A stretch of DNA of 17,652 nucleotides. Source: Planctomycetota bacterium. Lineage in GTDB: Bacteria; Planctomycetota; UBA1135; GCA-002686595. Positions 1-7,826 of this stretch are shown here, piece by piece; within the stretch, counting starts at the first letter, position 1; the number at the start of each line of letters is the position of its first letter. Below the pieces are notes generated by a model, which did no database searches, had not been told where the DNA came from, and worked only from the letters and a program-made list of their open reading frames with translations. Made by a program: the position numbers and the translations under genes. The stretch covers positions 1 through 17,652 of the forward strand of contig JABFRZ010000649.1 in assembly GCA_013140785.1 (NCBI GenBank), written 5' to 3'.

Positions 1-1134
1 GCGCGCGCGATCGCGCTGGAGCGCACGACGCCGGGGGCCGCGCTCGAGCTGGGAGCGGCGCCGGAGGCGAGCGCGGCGCTGCTCGCGCGCGGCCAGCAGC
101 TCTACGCGATCTCGTGCACGCCCTGCCACGGTGCCGACGGGCGTGCGCGCGCGGTGGACGTGCAGTGGAACGAGGACGGCAGCCCCACGCGCCCGCGCGA
201 CTTCACGGCCGGGATCTTCAAGGGCGGGTCGTCGCGCGCGGACATCATGCGCCGGTTGCGCTGCGGGCTGCCCGGGAGCCCGATGCCCTCGACCGAGCTG
301 GCCGAGGCCGGGGATGCCTGGGCGCTGGCGAGCTACGTCGCGAGCTTGACGCGGCCCGGCGCGGAGCAACGCGTGCTGCAGGAGCGGCATGCGATCGTCG
401 CGCGAGCCGTGCGGACCCTGCCTGCGGCGAGCGATGCGCCCGGCTGGGACGAGATCGAGCCCGTGTGGCTCGCACTCATGCCGCTGTGGTGGCGCGACGA
501 GCGCATCGAGGGCGTCGAGCTGCGCGTGGCCCACGACGGCAAGCGCGTCGCCTTCCAGCTCACCTGGCAGGATCCGACCCGGGACCAGGAGTTCCTGGGC
601 ACGGAGACCTTCACCGATCTCGTGGCCTTGCAGCTCACGGCCGAGATCGATCCGCCGCTGTTCACGATGGGCGAGGCGCAGAAGCCCGTGAACATCTGGA
701 GCTGGAAGGCGGCCTGGGAGCTCGATCGAGAGAGACCGCGCGACGTGGCGGATCTCCATCCGAATCTCTCGGCCGATCTCTACGGCTACCAGCCGGAGGA
801 GGCCGCCCCGCTCTTCATCACGGCGCGCGCCGCGGGCAACCCGATGGCTCTCGAGCACCGTTGCTGCGCAGGTGAGGAGCTCACCTGCAGCGGCTTCGGC
901 ACGCTGGCGACTCTGCCACGGGCGCGGACCACGCTCGACGCGAGCGGGCTCTGGAAGGACGGCGAGTGGCGCGTCGTGTTCACGCGCGCACTCGCATCAA
1001 CCTCGGCCGACGTCGTGCAGCTCGCGCCGGGCGCGCCGGCCTACTTCGCCGCGGCGGTGTGGGACGGCTCGGCCGGCGATCGCAACGGGCAGAAGTCCGT
1101 CACGGTATGGCACGCCCTCGAACTCGAGCGCTGA
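1..1134 (+). CDS. Cytochrome c / ethylbenzene-dehydrogenase-type heme b fusion (gamma-like electron-transfer subunit), 5' partial
   Basis: The frame is open from base 1 with no start, so the N-terminus and any signal peptide lie outside the window; it ends with TGA at 1132-1134. A single heme c motif CTPCH is at 115-129, and SPMPS at 274-291 supplies a likely axial Met (codon 283-285). After about 40 linking residues comes a domain resembling the EB_dh heme b fold of type II DMSO-reductase gamma subunits: FTMG (661-672), PVNIWSWKA downstream, and a C-terminal NGQKS (1084-1098). By analogy with EbdC, which uses Met and Lys, Met 667-669 and Lys 1093-1095 are candidate heme b ligands. An additional Cys-Cys and Cys (862-867, 886-888) could form a disulfide. 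It lies 10 bases upstream of the catalytic subunit, so it probably takes electrons from, or delivers them to, the Fe-S subunit in the periplasm. It is comparable to proposed NxrC proteins. The fold assignment is by pattern recognition. Confidence 0.8.
   Translation, partial: ARAIALERTTPGAALELGAAPEASAALLARGQQLYAISCTPCHGADGRARAVDVQWNEDGSPTRPRDFTAGIFKGGSSRADIMRRLRCGLPGSPMPSTELAEAGDAWALASYVASLTRPGAEQRVLQERHAIVARAVRTLPAASDAPGWDEIEPVWLALMPLWWRDERIEGVELRVAHDGKRVAFQLTWQDPTRDQEFLGTETFTDLVALQLTAEIDPPLFTMGEAQKPVNIWSWKAAWELDRERPRDVADLHPNLSADLYGYQPEEAAPLFITARAAGNPMALEHRCCAGEELTCSGFGTLATLPRARTTLDASGLWKDGEWRVVFTRALASTSADVVQLAPGAPAYFAAAVWDGSAGDRNGQKSVTVWHALELER
868..888. repeat. Perfect 9-bp inverted repeat with 3-base loop inside the cytochrome gene
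   Basis: Arms GCAGGTGAG (868-876) and CTCACCTGC (880-888) flank a GAG loop, within the codons after the Cys-Cys pair of the heme b domain. It would form a strong mRNA hairpin about 250 bases before the catalytic-subunit start. It may be incidental to coding. Confidence 0.5.
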
Positions 1135-1144
1135 AAGAGACGAC

Positions 1145-4100
1145 ATGGACCTGAGCCGCCGTCAATTCCTGTCCACTTGCGCTGCGGGCGCCTCGGCTGG
1201 ATCGAGCTGGGCAGCTTGTGGTTTCAGTTGGGCCTTCGCGCCTCGTCAGGGGACCCTGAACCCGCTCGAGTACTACCCGACGCGCGACTGGGAGAAGATC
1301 TATCGCGACCAGTACCGCTACGACTCGCGCTTCACGTGGGTGTGCTCGCCCAACGACACGCACGCTTGCCGCGTGAGCGCCTTCCTGCGCAACGGCGTGA
1401 TCACGCGCATGGGGACCGACTACACCTACCAGCATTACTCGGACCTCTACGGAAACCACGCGACCGCCAACTGGAACCCGCGCCAGTGCGCCAAGGGCTA
1501 CACCTTCCACCGCGTCGTGTACGCGCCCTATCGCCTGAAGTACCCGCTGATCCGCGCGGGCTGGAAGCACTGGGCCGACGACGGCTTCCCGTACCTGACC
1601 GACGAGTTGCGCACGCGCTACAAGTTCGATGCGCGCGGACAGGATCGCCTGGTGCGCATCGGTTGGGAGGAAGTCTTCCGCTACATCGCGAAGGGCTACA
1701 AGGCCATCGCCACGCACTACAGCGGCGACGAGGGCACGCAGCGGCTCACGCGCGAGGGCTACGAACCCGAGATGGTCGCGGCTTGCGAGGGCGCCGGCAC
1801 GCGCACGCTCAAGTTCCGCGGCGGCATGGGGCTGCTCGGCGTGCTCGGGAAGTACGGGGCCTATCGCCTGTCGAACTCGATGGCGCTGCTCGACGCGCAC
1901 GTGCGCGGCGTCGATCCGAAGGACGCCAAGGGCGGGCGCAGCTGGTCCAACTACACCTGGCACGGCGACCAGGCGCCGGGGCAACCCTGGGTACACGGCC
2001 TGCAGGCCTCCGACTGCGACTTCAACGATCTGCGCTCGAGCAAGCTGATCGTGATGGACGGCAAGAACCTGGTCGAGAACAAGATGGCCGACTCGCACTG
2101 GTTCATCGAGTGCATGGAGCGCGGCGCGAAGATCGTCGTCATCACGCCCGAGTACGGCGCGCCGGCCTCCAAGGCCGATTATCACATCCCGTTGCGGCCC
2201 GCGACCGACGCGGCGCTGTTCCTCGGCATCACGCGCATCATGATGGAGCGCGGCTGGTACGACGCCGAGTTCGTCAAGACGCGCACGGACTTCCCGCTGC
2301 TCGTGCGCACGGACAACCTGCAACGGCTGCGCGCCCACGAGCTCTTTCCCGGATACCGGTCGGCGCTCTCACCCGAGGGGGCCAGCAAGAAGTGGCAGGG
2401 CTTCACGGACGAAGAGCACGCGAAGCTCGGCGACTACGTGGTCTGGGACGAGCGTTCGAACGAGCCCAAGGCGATCACGCGCGACGACGTCGGCAAGTTC
2501 CTTTCAGAGAAGGGCATCGCCCCCGCGCTCGAGGGCACGCACACGCTGAAGCTGGTCGACGGCCAAGAAGTCGAGGTGAAGACGCTCTGGTCGCTGTACC
2601 AGATCCACCTCAGGGACTACGACCTCGACACGGTGTGCAGCATCACGCAGGCGCCGCGCGACCTGATCGTGCGGCTGGCCGAGGACCTCGCCACCATCAA
2701 ACCGGCCGCGATCCACCAGGGCGAGGGCATCAACCACTGGTTCCACGGCACGGAGATGAATCGCGCGGCCTATCTGCCGCTCATGCTGACCGGCAACATC
2801 GGCAAGCCCGGCGCGGGCTGCCACACCTGGGCCGGCAACTACAAGGCGGCGCTGTTCCAGGGTTCGCCCTGGACCGGGCCCGGCTTCAAGGGCTGGGTCG
2901 CGGAGGATCCCTTCCATCCCGCGCTCGATCCCGCGACGCCCGGGAAAGACGTGCCCCTGAAGGCCTACTCGCGCGACGAGGAGGTCGCCTACTGGAACCA
3001 CGGCGACAAGCCCCTGGTGGTGGACACGCCGAAGTTCGGGCGCCTGTGCCTGACGGGCAAGACGCACATGCCGACGCCGACCAAGGCGCTGTTCTTCAAC
3101 AACGTGAACCTCTTCAACAACGCGAAGCACGCCTACGCGATGCTGAAGAACACCAACCCGAAGATCGCGATGATCGTCGGAGTGGACATCCAGATGACGG
3201 CGTCGATCGAGTACGCCGACATCGGGCTGCCGGCGAACTCGTGGGTCGAGTTCGAGGATCTCGAGGTCACCGCGAGCTGCTCGAACCCCTTCCTCCAGAT
3301 CTGGAAGGGCGGCATCAAGCCGATCTTCGACAGCAAGGACGACCTCACGATCCTGGCCGGCATCGCCGCGGCTCTGGCCGAGGAGACCGGCGAGCGCCGT
3401 TTCCGCGACGCCTTCCACTTCGAGCACCAGAAGCAGCGCAAGGTCTACCTGCAGCGCCTGCTCGACACCTCGACCCCGACCGCCGGCTACAAGGTCGACG
3501 ACATCCTGGCCGGGAAGTACGGAGTGCCCGGCGGCGCGCTGATGATGTTCCGCACCTATCCGCGCATCCCGTTCTGGGAGCAGATCCACGACCACCAGCC
3601 ATTCTTCACCGACACGGGCCGGCTGCACGCCTACGCGGACGTGCCCGAGGCCATCGCCTGCGGCGAGAATTTCGTGGTGCACCGCGAGGGCCCCGAGGCG
3701 ACGCCCTACTTGCCGAACGTGATCGTGAGCACGAACCCGTACGTGCGGCCCGAGGACTACGGCATCCCGCTCGACGCCGAGCACTGGGACGAGCGCACGG
3801 TGCGCAACGTGCGCATGCCCTGGAGCGAGGTCCTCGAGACCAAGAACTTCCTGTGGGAGAAGGGCTTCCAGTTCTTGCTGCTCACCCCGAAAACGCGCCA
3901 CCGCGTGCACTCGCAATGGAGCGCCGTGCCCTGGCACGAGATGTTCGACTCGAACTTCGGCACACCTTGGCGGATCGACAAGCGCGCGCCCGGCGCTGGC
4001 GAGCACCAGATGCACATCAATCCCGCCGCGGCCCGCGATCTCGGCATCCAGGACGGCGACTACGTGTGGGTCGATGCGAACCCCGCCGATCGGCCCTACT

Positions 4101-4588
4101 ACGGCGCCGATCCGAAGGACCCCTTCTACAGGGTCGCGCGCTGCATGGTGCGCGCGGCCTACAACCCGTCCTACCCGTACCACATCGTGATGATGAAGCA
4201 CGCGCCCTATATCGCGACCGAGAAGAGCGTGAAGGCGCACGAGACGCGCCCCGACGGCCAGGCCATCTCGGCCGACACCGGCTATCGCGCCAACTTCCGC
4301 TACGGCTCGCACCAGAGCCTGACGCGCAACTGGCACATGCCGATGCACCAGACCGACAACCTGTTCCACAAGGCGAAGGCCGCGACCAAGTTCATCTTCG
4401 GCGGTGAGGCCGACAACCACGGCGTGAACACGGTGCCCAAGGAGGCGCTGGTCAAGGTCACCAAGGCCGAGGATGGTGGCCTGGGCGGCAAGGGCGTCTG
4501 GAAGATCGCGACGCTCGGCCGCTCGCCCGGTAACGAGAACGAAGCAATGAAGCGCTACATCGAGGGCGGATTCCTGGAGCGGAGCTGA
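1145..4588 (+). CDS. nxrA: Type II DMSO-reductase-family molybdopterin catalytic subunit, nitrite-oxidoreductase (NxrA)-like
   Basis: This 1147-residue protein is about the length of periplasmic NxrA. The ATG at 1145 was chosen because it opens with a Tat signal, SRRQFL (residues 4-9) followed by an Ala/Gly-rich stretch, and follows a GAAAGAGA purine run; the upstream extension of the frame overlaps the preceding gene and is not real. The FS0 cluster motif is Cys67, Asp71, Cys75, Cys115, with Asp in place of one Cys. YTWHGDQAPG contains Asp275, the expected Mo ligand (compare NarG YCDLP). GEGINHWFHG lies near residues 526-535. The C-terminal MGD-binding domain starts near INPAAARDLGIQDGD (about 959). 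Many stretches (for example NYTWHGDQAPG, SDCDFNDLR, HMPTPTK, YNPSYPY) match what I recall of Nitrospira and anammox NxrA and not NarG. It should act in the periplasm at a Mo-bisMGD centre. Nitrite oxidation, nitrate reduction or another oxyanion reaction remain possible. Confidence 0.85.
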   Translation: MDLSRRQFLSTCAAGASAGSSWAACGFSWAFAPRQGTLNPLEYYPTRDWEKIYRDQYRYDSRFTWVCSPNDTHACRVSAFLRNGVITRMGTDYTYQHYSDLYGNHATANWNPRQCAKGYTFHRVVYAPYRLKYPLIRAGWKHWADDGFPYLTDELRTRYKFDARGQDRLVRIGWEEVFRYIAKGYKAIATHYSGDEGTQRLTREGYEPEMVAACEGAGTRTLKFRGGMGLLGVLGKYGAYRLSNSMALLDAHVRGVDPKDAKGGRSWSNYTWHGDQAPGQPWVHGLQASDCDFNDLRSSKLIVMDGKNLVENKMADSHWFIECMERGAKIVVITPEYGAPASKADYHIPLRPATDAALFLGITRIMMERGWYDAEFVKTRTDFPLLVRTDNLQRLRAHELFPGYRSALSPEGASKKWQGFTDEEHAKLGDYVVWDERSNEPKAITRDDVGKFLSEKGIAPALEGTHTLKLVDGQEVEVKTLWSLYQIHLRDYDLDTVCSITQAPRDLIVRLAEDLATIKPAAIHQGEGINHWFHGTEMNRAAYLPLMLTGNIGKPGAGCHTWAGNYKAALFQGSPWTGPGFKGWVAEDPFHPALDPATPGKDVPLKAYSRDEEVAYWNHGDKPLVVDTPKFGRLCLTGKTHMPTPTKALFFNNVNLFNNAKHAYAMLKNTNPKIAMIVGVDIQMTASIEYADIGLPANSWVEFEDLEVTASCSNPFLQIWKGGIKPIFDSKDDLTILAGIAAALAEETGERRFRDAFHFEHQKQRKVYLQRLLDTSTPTAGYKVDDILAGKYGVPGGALMMFRTYPRIPFWEQIHDHQPFFTDTGRLHAYADVPEAIACGENFVVHREGPEATPYLPNVIVSTNPYVRPEDYGIPLDAEHWDERTVRNVRMPWSEVLETKNFLWEKGFQFLLLTPKTRHRVHSQWSAVPWHEMFDSNFGTPWRIDKRAPGAGEHQMHINPAAARDLGIQDGDYVWVDANPADRPYYGADPKDPFYRVARCMVRAAYNPSYPYHIVMMKHAPYIATEKSVKAHETRPDGQAISADTGYRANFRYGSHQSLTRNWHMPMHQTDNLFHKAKAATKFIFGGEADNHGVNTVPKEALVKVTKAEDGGLGGKGVWKIATLGRSPGNENEAMKRYIEGGFLERS

Positions 4589-4592
4589 GCGC

Positions 4593-4871
4593 ATGGACCT
4601 CACGAAAGAACCCGAGCAAGACGATCCGCTCACACTCAACGCGGTCGGCGTTTTCGATCCCAGCGGCGAGAGCCTGCGCATGATGGCCGCTTGCTTCGCC
4701 GAGGAATACTTGCGCCTCGGCTTCCCGCCGGGGCGCGTGCTCGCCCTGTTCGAGTCGCCGCGCTATCCGCTCGCCAACGGCGCGCTGAAGACGCTCGGCT
4801 ATCCCACGATCCTGTCGATCGTCGCGAACGCGGCCCGCGTCTGGTCGCCTGCCCACCGCAGCCACGGCTGA
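4593..4871 (+). CDS. Small uncharacterised protein between catalytic and Fe-S subunits (92 aa)
   Basis: The ATG lies 4 bases after the catalytic-subunit stop, with GGAG at 4581-4584 as its ribosome site; the stop at 4869-4871 shares its last base with the next gene's Shine-Dalgarno. No signal peptide, membrane segment or metal motif is visible; the only Cys is in MMAACFAEEY. The N-terminal 20 residues are acidic and probably disordered. The rest looks like mixed helix: an amphipathic helix around SLRMMAACFAEEYLRLG, then GRVLALFESPRYPLANGAL and LGYPTILSIVANA. The ALFESPRYPLANGALKTLG stretch faintly recalls small proteins (RNPFY..AHRAYRALG-type) encoded in other molybdoenzyme operons; this is memory, not a search. 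Its position between subunits that must be made in equal amounts argues that it is translated and works with the complex, perhaps in assembly. Function unknown. Confidence 0.7.
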   Translation: MDLTKEPEQDDPLTLNAVGVFDPSGESLRMMAACFAEEYLRLGFPPGRVLALFESPRYPLANGALKTLGYPTILSIVANAARVWSPAHRSHG

Positions 4872-4875
4872 GGAG
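4871..4875 (+). promoter_or_regulatory. Shine-Dalgarno AGGAG fixing the Fe-S subunit start
   Basis: AGGAG lies 7 bases before the ATG at 4883. It supports this start over the in-frame upstream ATG at 4691, which would add 64 residues that overlap the small upstream gene and lack Fe-S protein character. The resulting N-terminus, MPDVYNWQLGR, matches the family's usual beginning. Confidence 0.75.
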
Positions 4876-4882
4876 CCGACTC

Positions 4883-6172
4883 ATGCCCGACGTCTACAAC
4901 TGGCAGCTCGGCCGACCGATGGCCTACCCCTACGAGCAGGCGATGCCCAAGCGTCAGTGGGCGTTCGTGATGAACATCAACCGCTGCCTCGGCTGCCAGA
5001 CCTGCACCATGGCTTGCAAGTCCACCTGGACCTTCGAGCGCGGCCAGGAGCACATGTGGTGGGCGAACGTCGAGACCAAGCCCTACGGCGGCTACCCCTA
5101 TGCGTGGGACGTCAAGCTGCTCGAGCTCTTGGACAAGGCGAATCCCGGGGGAATGACCTGGTCCGAGAGCGACTCGGACGAGCGTGACTCCGCGCTGCGC
5201 GCCGCGCCCTACGGGACCTACGACGGCAAGACCATCTTCGAGGCCGCGGACAGCCGCGTCACGCGCCCAGAGCACTCGCAGCGCGTGCTCGGCTACCTGC
5301 CCGCCGACGCGGAATGGGCCACGCCCAACCTGCACGAGGACGTGCCGCCCGCGCCCGCCGGCGAGAAGGGCCAATGGGTGCGCGGCGGACTCTCGCTGCC
5401 CGAGCACAAGGCCTGGTTCTTCTACCTCGCGCGCGTCTGCAACCACTGCAGCTACCCAGCCTGTCTCGCGGCTTGTCCGCGTCAAGCGATCTACAAGCGC
5501 CCCGAGGACGGGATCGTGCTCATCGACCAGGAGCGCTGCCGCGGCTATCGCAAGTGCGTCGAGGCCTGCCCCTACAAGAAGGCCATGTACCGGCCGACGA
5601 CGCGTACCAGCGAGAAGTGCATCGCCTGCTACCCGCGCGTCGAGGGCAGCGATCCCGAGACCGGCGGCTGCCCGATGGAGACGCGCTGCATGGCCGCCTG
5701 CATCGGCCAGATCCGCATGCAGGGACTGGTGCAGATGGAGCAGGACGGCACCTGGACGAAGGACCGCCAGAACCCGCTCTATTACCTGGTGCACGAGGCC
5801 AAGGTCGCACTGCCGCTCTATCCGCAGTTCGGCACCGAGCCCAACGGCTTCTACATTCCGCCGCGCTGGGTCCCGCGTGGCTACCTGCGCCAGATGTTCG
5901 GTCCGGGCGTGGACCACGCGATCGAGCGCTACATGGTGCCGGAGCGCGAGCTCCTGGCCGTCTTGCAGCTCTTCCGCAAGGACAACCGCATCATCTTCCG
6001 CTACGAGATCGAGGAGGGACCGAAGGTCTTCGAGACCGAGATCCACGGCAAGCCCTTCACGCTGTACGACGACACGGTCATCGCCTTCGACGAGCACGGC
6101 AGCGAGCTCTTCCGCACCAAGGTCGAGGAGCCGCTCTACGAGCGTCCGCCCGAACGGCTGAATTCGATCTAG
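4883..6172 (+). CDS. nxrB: Four-cluster Fe-S electron-transfer subunit, nitrite-oxidoreductase (NxrB)-like
   Basis: 429 residues, the length I recall for Nitrospira NxrB. Cysteine groups in order: C35-x2-C38-x2-C41-x3-C45; C186-x2-C189-x4-C194-x3-C198; C219-x5-C225-x3-C229, where Tyr222 occupies the position of the missing Cys (Trp in NarH), so one cluster should be [3Fe-4S]; and C246-x2-C249 with C269-x3-C273. An extra Cys263 sits in the loop. This gives three [4Fe-4S] and one [3Fe-4S] in the NarH arrangement. Typical NxrB stretches include VYNWQLGR, VETKPYGGYP, KRPEDGIVLIDQ and TEPNGFYIPPRW. It has no signal peptide, as expected for a subunit co-exported by the Tat system with the signal-bearing catalytic partner. 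It should pass electrons between the Mo centre and the fused cytochrome encoded at the operon's left. Close alternatives are Fe-S subunits of chlorate, selenate or ethylbenzene enzymes; the sequence pattern favours NXR. Confidence 0.88.
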   Translation: MPDVYNWQLGRPMAYPYEQAMPKRQWAFVMNINRCLGCQTCTMACKSTWTFERGQEHMWWANVETKPYGGYPYAWDVKLLELLDKANPGGMTWSESDSDERDSALRAAPYGTYDGKTIFEAADSRVTRPEHSQRVLGYLPADAEWATPNLHEDVPPAPAGEKGQWVRGGLSLPEHKAWFFYLARVCNHCSYPACLAACPRQAIYKRPEDGIVLIDQERCRGYRKCVEACPYKKAMYRPTTRTSEKCIACYPRVEGSDPETGGCPMETRCMAACIGQIRMQGLVQMEQDGTWTKDRQNPLYYLVHEAKVALPLYPQFGTEPNGFYIPPRWVPRGYLRQMFGPGVDHAIERYMVPERELLAVLQLFRKDNRIIFRYEIEEGPKVFETEIHGKPFTLYDDTVIAFDEHGSELFRTKVEEPLYERPPERLNSI

Positions 6173-6181
6173 GCACGAACC

Positions 6182-6994
6182 ATGGTGACCGCACGTTGTG
6201 TCCTCGCGAATGGAGAGGTGGCTCTGGCCCGCGCGACGCTCTATCGCCTGCTCGCGCAGGCCTTCCGCTACCCGGGTGCGGGCTGGCACGAAGAGTGGAA
6301 CGAGATCGCGCGCGGGATCAGCGCCGCGCTCGAAGTGCTCGCGCAAGAGGACCGCGCCCGCCCCAGCACCGAGCGTTGCGTTCCGCCCGCGCTCTTCGAC
6401 GCCTTCGACCTCGTTTGGGCCGCGTCGCGCGACCCGCAGCGCATCCGCCACGACCACGCGCGCATCGTCGGCCACTCGCCGCGCGCCGGAACGACGCCCT
6501 ACGAGACGGAGTGGACCGGTGCCGCGGGCGAGATCCTGCAGTACCACCTGCTGGCCGACCTGGGCGGCTTCTATCGCGCCTTCGGGCTCGATCTCGCGCA
6601 GACCTGCGACGAGCGCCACGACCATCTCTCGATCGAGCTCTGCTTCTTGGGCTTCCTGTGCGTCCGGGAGGCCGCCGCCGAGGAGCGCGGAGTCAGCGAA
6701 GTCGTCGCGCTCGTCCGCGACGCGCAACGGAGATTCCTGGACGAGCACGTCCTGCGCTGGGCGCGCTCCTTCAGCGCGCGCACGAAGAGTGAGGACCCCG
6801 AGGGTTTCTACGGGCGCGCGGCCGTCCTGCTCGAGCGACTCCTCGAGGCGGAGCGCGCCCGCTACGGACTCGCGGGCGAGGAGGGCTTCCGCGAACTCGG
6901 CGCATCGAGCCTGGCGCCCGAGGACTGCTGCGTGAGCTGCGAGCACTCCAAGAGCTGCGCCGGACCGACGGACCACGCACAGGACGGCGAATAG
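6182..6994 (+). CDS. TorD/NarJ-family molybdoenzyme assembly chaperone
   Basis: A 270-residue, mainly helical protein, starting 9 bases after the Fe-S subunit stop. TorD-family features: an N-terminal LARATLYRLLAQAFRYPG helix, PYETEW (residues 106-111), HLLADLGGFYRAFGL, and the H-x-H-L-S-x-E-L-x-F-L pattern around His146-Glu152. Proteins of this family bind the Tat signal of the apo-catalytic subunit and hold it in the cytoplasm until the Mo cofactor and clusters are inserted; the obvious client is the Tat-bearing protein at 1145-4588. The C-terminus carries a Cys-rich tail, Cys249, Cys250, Cys253 and Cys259 (CCVSCEHSKSC), which is not part of the usual TorD fold and may bind a metal or cluster. 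The ribosome site before ATG is weak (AGG). The family is clear; the exact client is inferred from context. Confidence 0.85.
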   Translation: MVTARCVLANGEVALARATLYRLLAQAFRYPGAGWHEEWNEIARGISAALEVLAQEDRARPSTERCVPPALFDAFDLVWAASRDPQRIRHDHARIVGHSPRAGTTPYETEWTGAAGEILQYHLLADLGGFYRAFGLDLAQTCDERHDHLSIELCFLGFLCVREAAAEERGVSEVVALVRDAQRRFLDEHVLRWARSFSARTKSEDPEGFYGRAAVLLERLLEAERARYGLAGEEGFRELGASSLAPEDCCVSCEHSKSCAGPTDHAQDGE

Positions 6995-6998
6995 GGTC

Positions 6999-7826
6999 AT
7001 GGTGCGCTTCTGGATCGATCCCGCGCTGGCCGAGGAGGCCCTGTTCGAGCGCATGCGCATGCTCGAATCGGCCGGTGGGGCCGAGGCACGACTGTGGCAG
7101 CGCGAGCGCGAAGCGATCTACGACCAATGCGAAGCCAGCGCGCGCGCCGCAGCTTTCGTCGAGCTTGCCGGGGCCTGGTTCGAGCGGCTCGATCTCGCGC
7201 AGCCGCTGCGTGCCGCCTTGGCTCTCACGCCGCACGTGCGCGCCAAGGTGACCGAGATCCGCCTCCATCGCGTCGCTCGCCGCGCGCAGGAAGGCTCCGA
7301 GCTGTACCGCGAAGCGGAGCTCACGCGGCTCGTGTTCGGGCTGTCGCCGGCGCGCTTCGGCGATTCGACGACGCTCTCCCAGTTCTTCCTCGGCGAGTGC
7401 TTGTACGCCGAGGACATGTTGGATCCCGGTGTGGGCTTCTCGCCCGAGCTCGACCCCGCTCACGGGGACGAGCGCGCGCGCACCGAGCTCGTGCGTGATC
7501 GCCTGCGCGTTTTGTGGGAGGCGCGCGTCCGAGGCCGCGCCGCCGCGCTGCTAGGCGCCGAGGTCCCGCTGCGACCACCGCCCGCGTTCGCGCGTGCCTT
7601 CGCGGGAGTCTGCGGGGGAGTCAGCGCGGGAGACTCCGAGTCGAACGGCATCCGTGTCCTGCACCAGCGCGCGTCAGAGGGCGCTCTGGCTACCTTCCCC
7701 CAGCTCCTCGCCGCGGCCCGCGGGGAGCTGGACGTCCTTCAGGTCGGAGTCCCTGCCTCCAGCGAGGCCTCCAGCGAGCCCGCGGCCGTGCGCGCGGCTC
7801 ACGCAGCCATAGGAAGCAGACCATGA
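6999..7826 (+). CDS. Uncharacterised 275-aa protein of the molybdoenzyme operon
   Basis: The ATG follows the chaperone stop by 4 bases and the stop overlaps the next start (ATGA at 7823-7826), so it is part of the operon. I do not recognise the family. The first about 190 residues look helical and Leu/Ala/Arg/Glu-rich (VRFWIDPALAEEALFERMR, REAIYDQCEASARAAAF, VRDRLRVLWEARVRGRAAA) with no signal peptide or membrane span, so it is probably cytoplasmic. A middle stretch, FGDSTTLSQFFLGECLYAEDM, is the most distinctive. The last about 50 residues (VLQVGVPASSEASSEPAAV...) look low-complexity and disordered. Cys residues are few and not in a metal motif. Possible roles are a second assembly factor or an accessory to the chaperone; nothing in the sequence proves it. 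Codon use is like its neighbours. Confidence 0.7.
   Translation: MVRFWIDPALAEEALFERMRMLESAGGAEARLWQREREAIYDQCEASARAAAFVELAGAWFERLDLAQPLRAALALTPHVRAKVTEIRLHRVARRAQEGSELYREAELTRLVFGLSPARFGDSTTLSQFFLGECLYAEDMLDPGVGFSPELDPAHGDERARTELVRDRLRVLWEARVRGRAAALLGAEVPLRPPPAFARAFAGVCGGVSAGDSESNGIRVLHQRASEGALATFPQLLAAARGELDVLQVGVPASSEASSEPAAVRAAHAAIGSRP

Noticed and set aside
872..1144. N-terminal extension of the catalytic subunit
   Set aside because: Overlaps the cytochrome gene in another frame; the Tat signal begins at the ATG at 1145.
2504..4681. Long open frame on the - strand opposite the catalytic subunit
   Set aside because: Val/Arg/Leu/Gly-rich shadow caused by high GC; no domain, and the + strand gene is certain.
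1145..6172. Calling the subunits NarG/NarH respiratory nitrate reductase
   Set aside because: Tat signal, Asp in FS0, Tyr at the [3Fe-4S] position and lack of NarI fit the NXR-like periplasmic group better.
4799..7060. 753-codon open frame on the - strand
   Set aside because: Antisense to the clear Fe-S subunit and chaperone genes; low-complexity Ala/Arg/Leu/Val composition.
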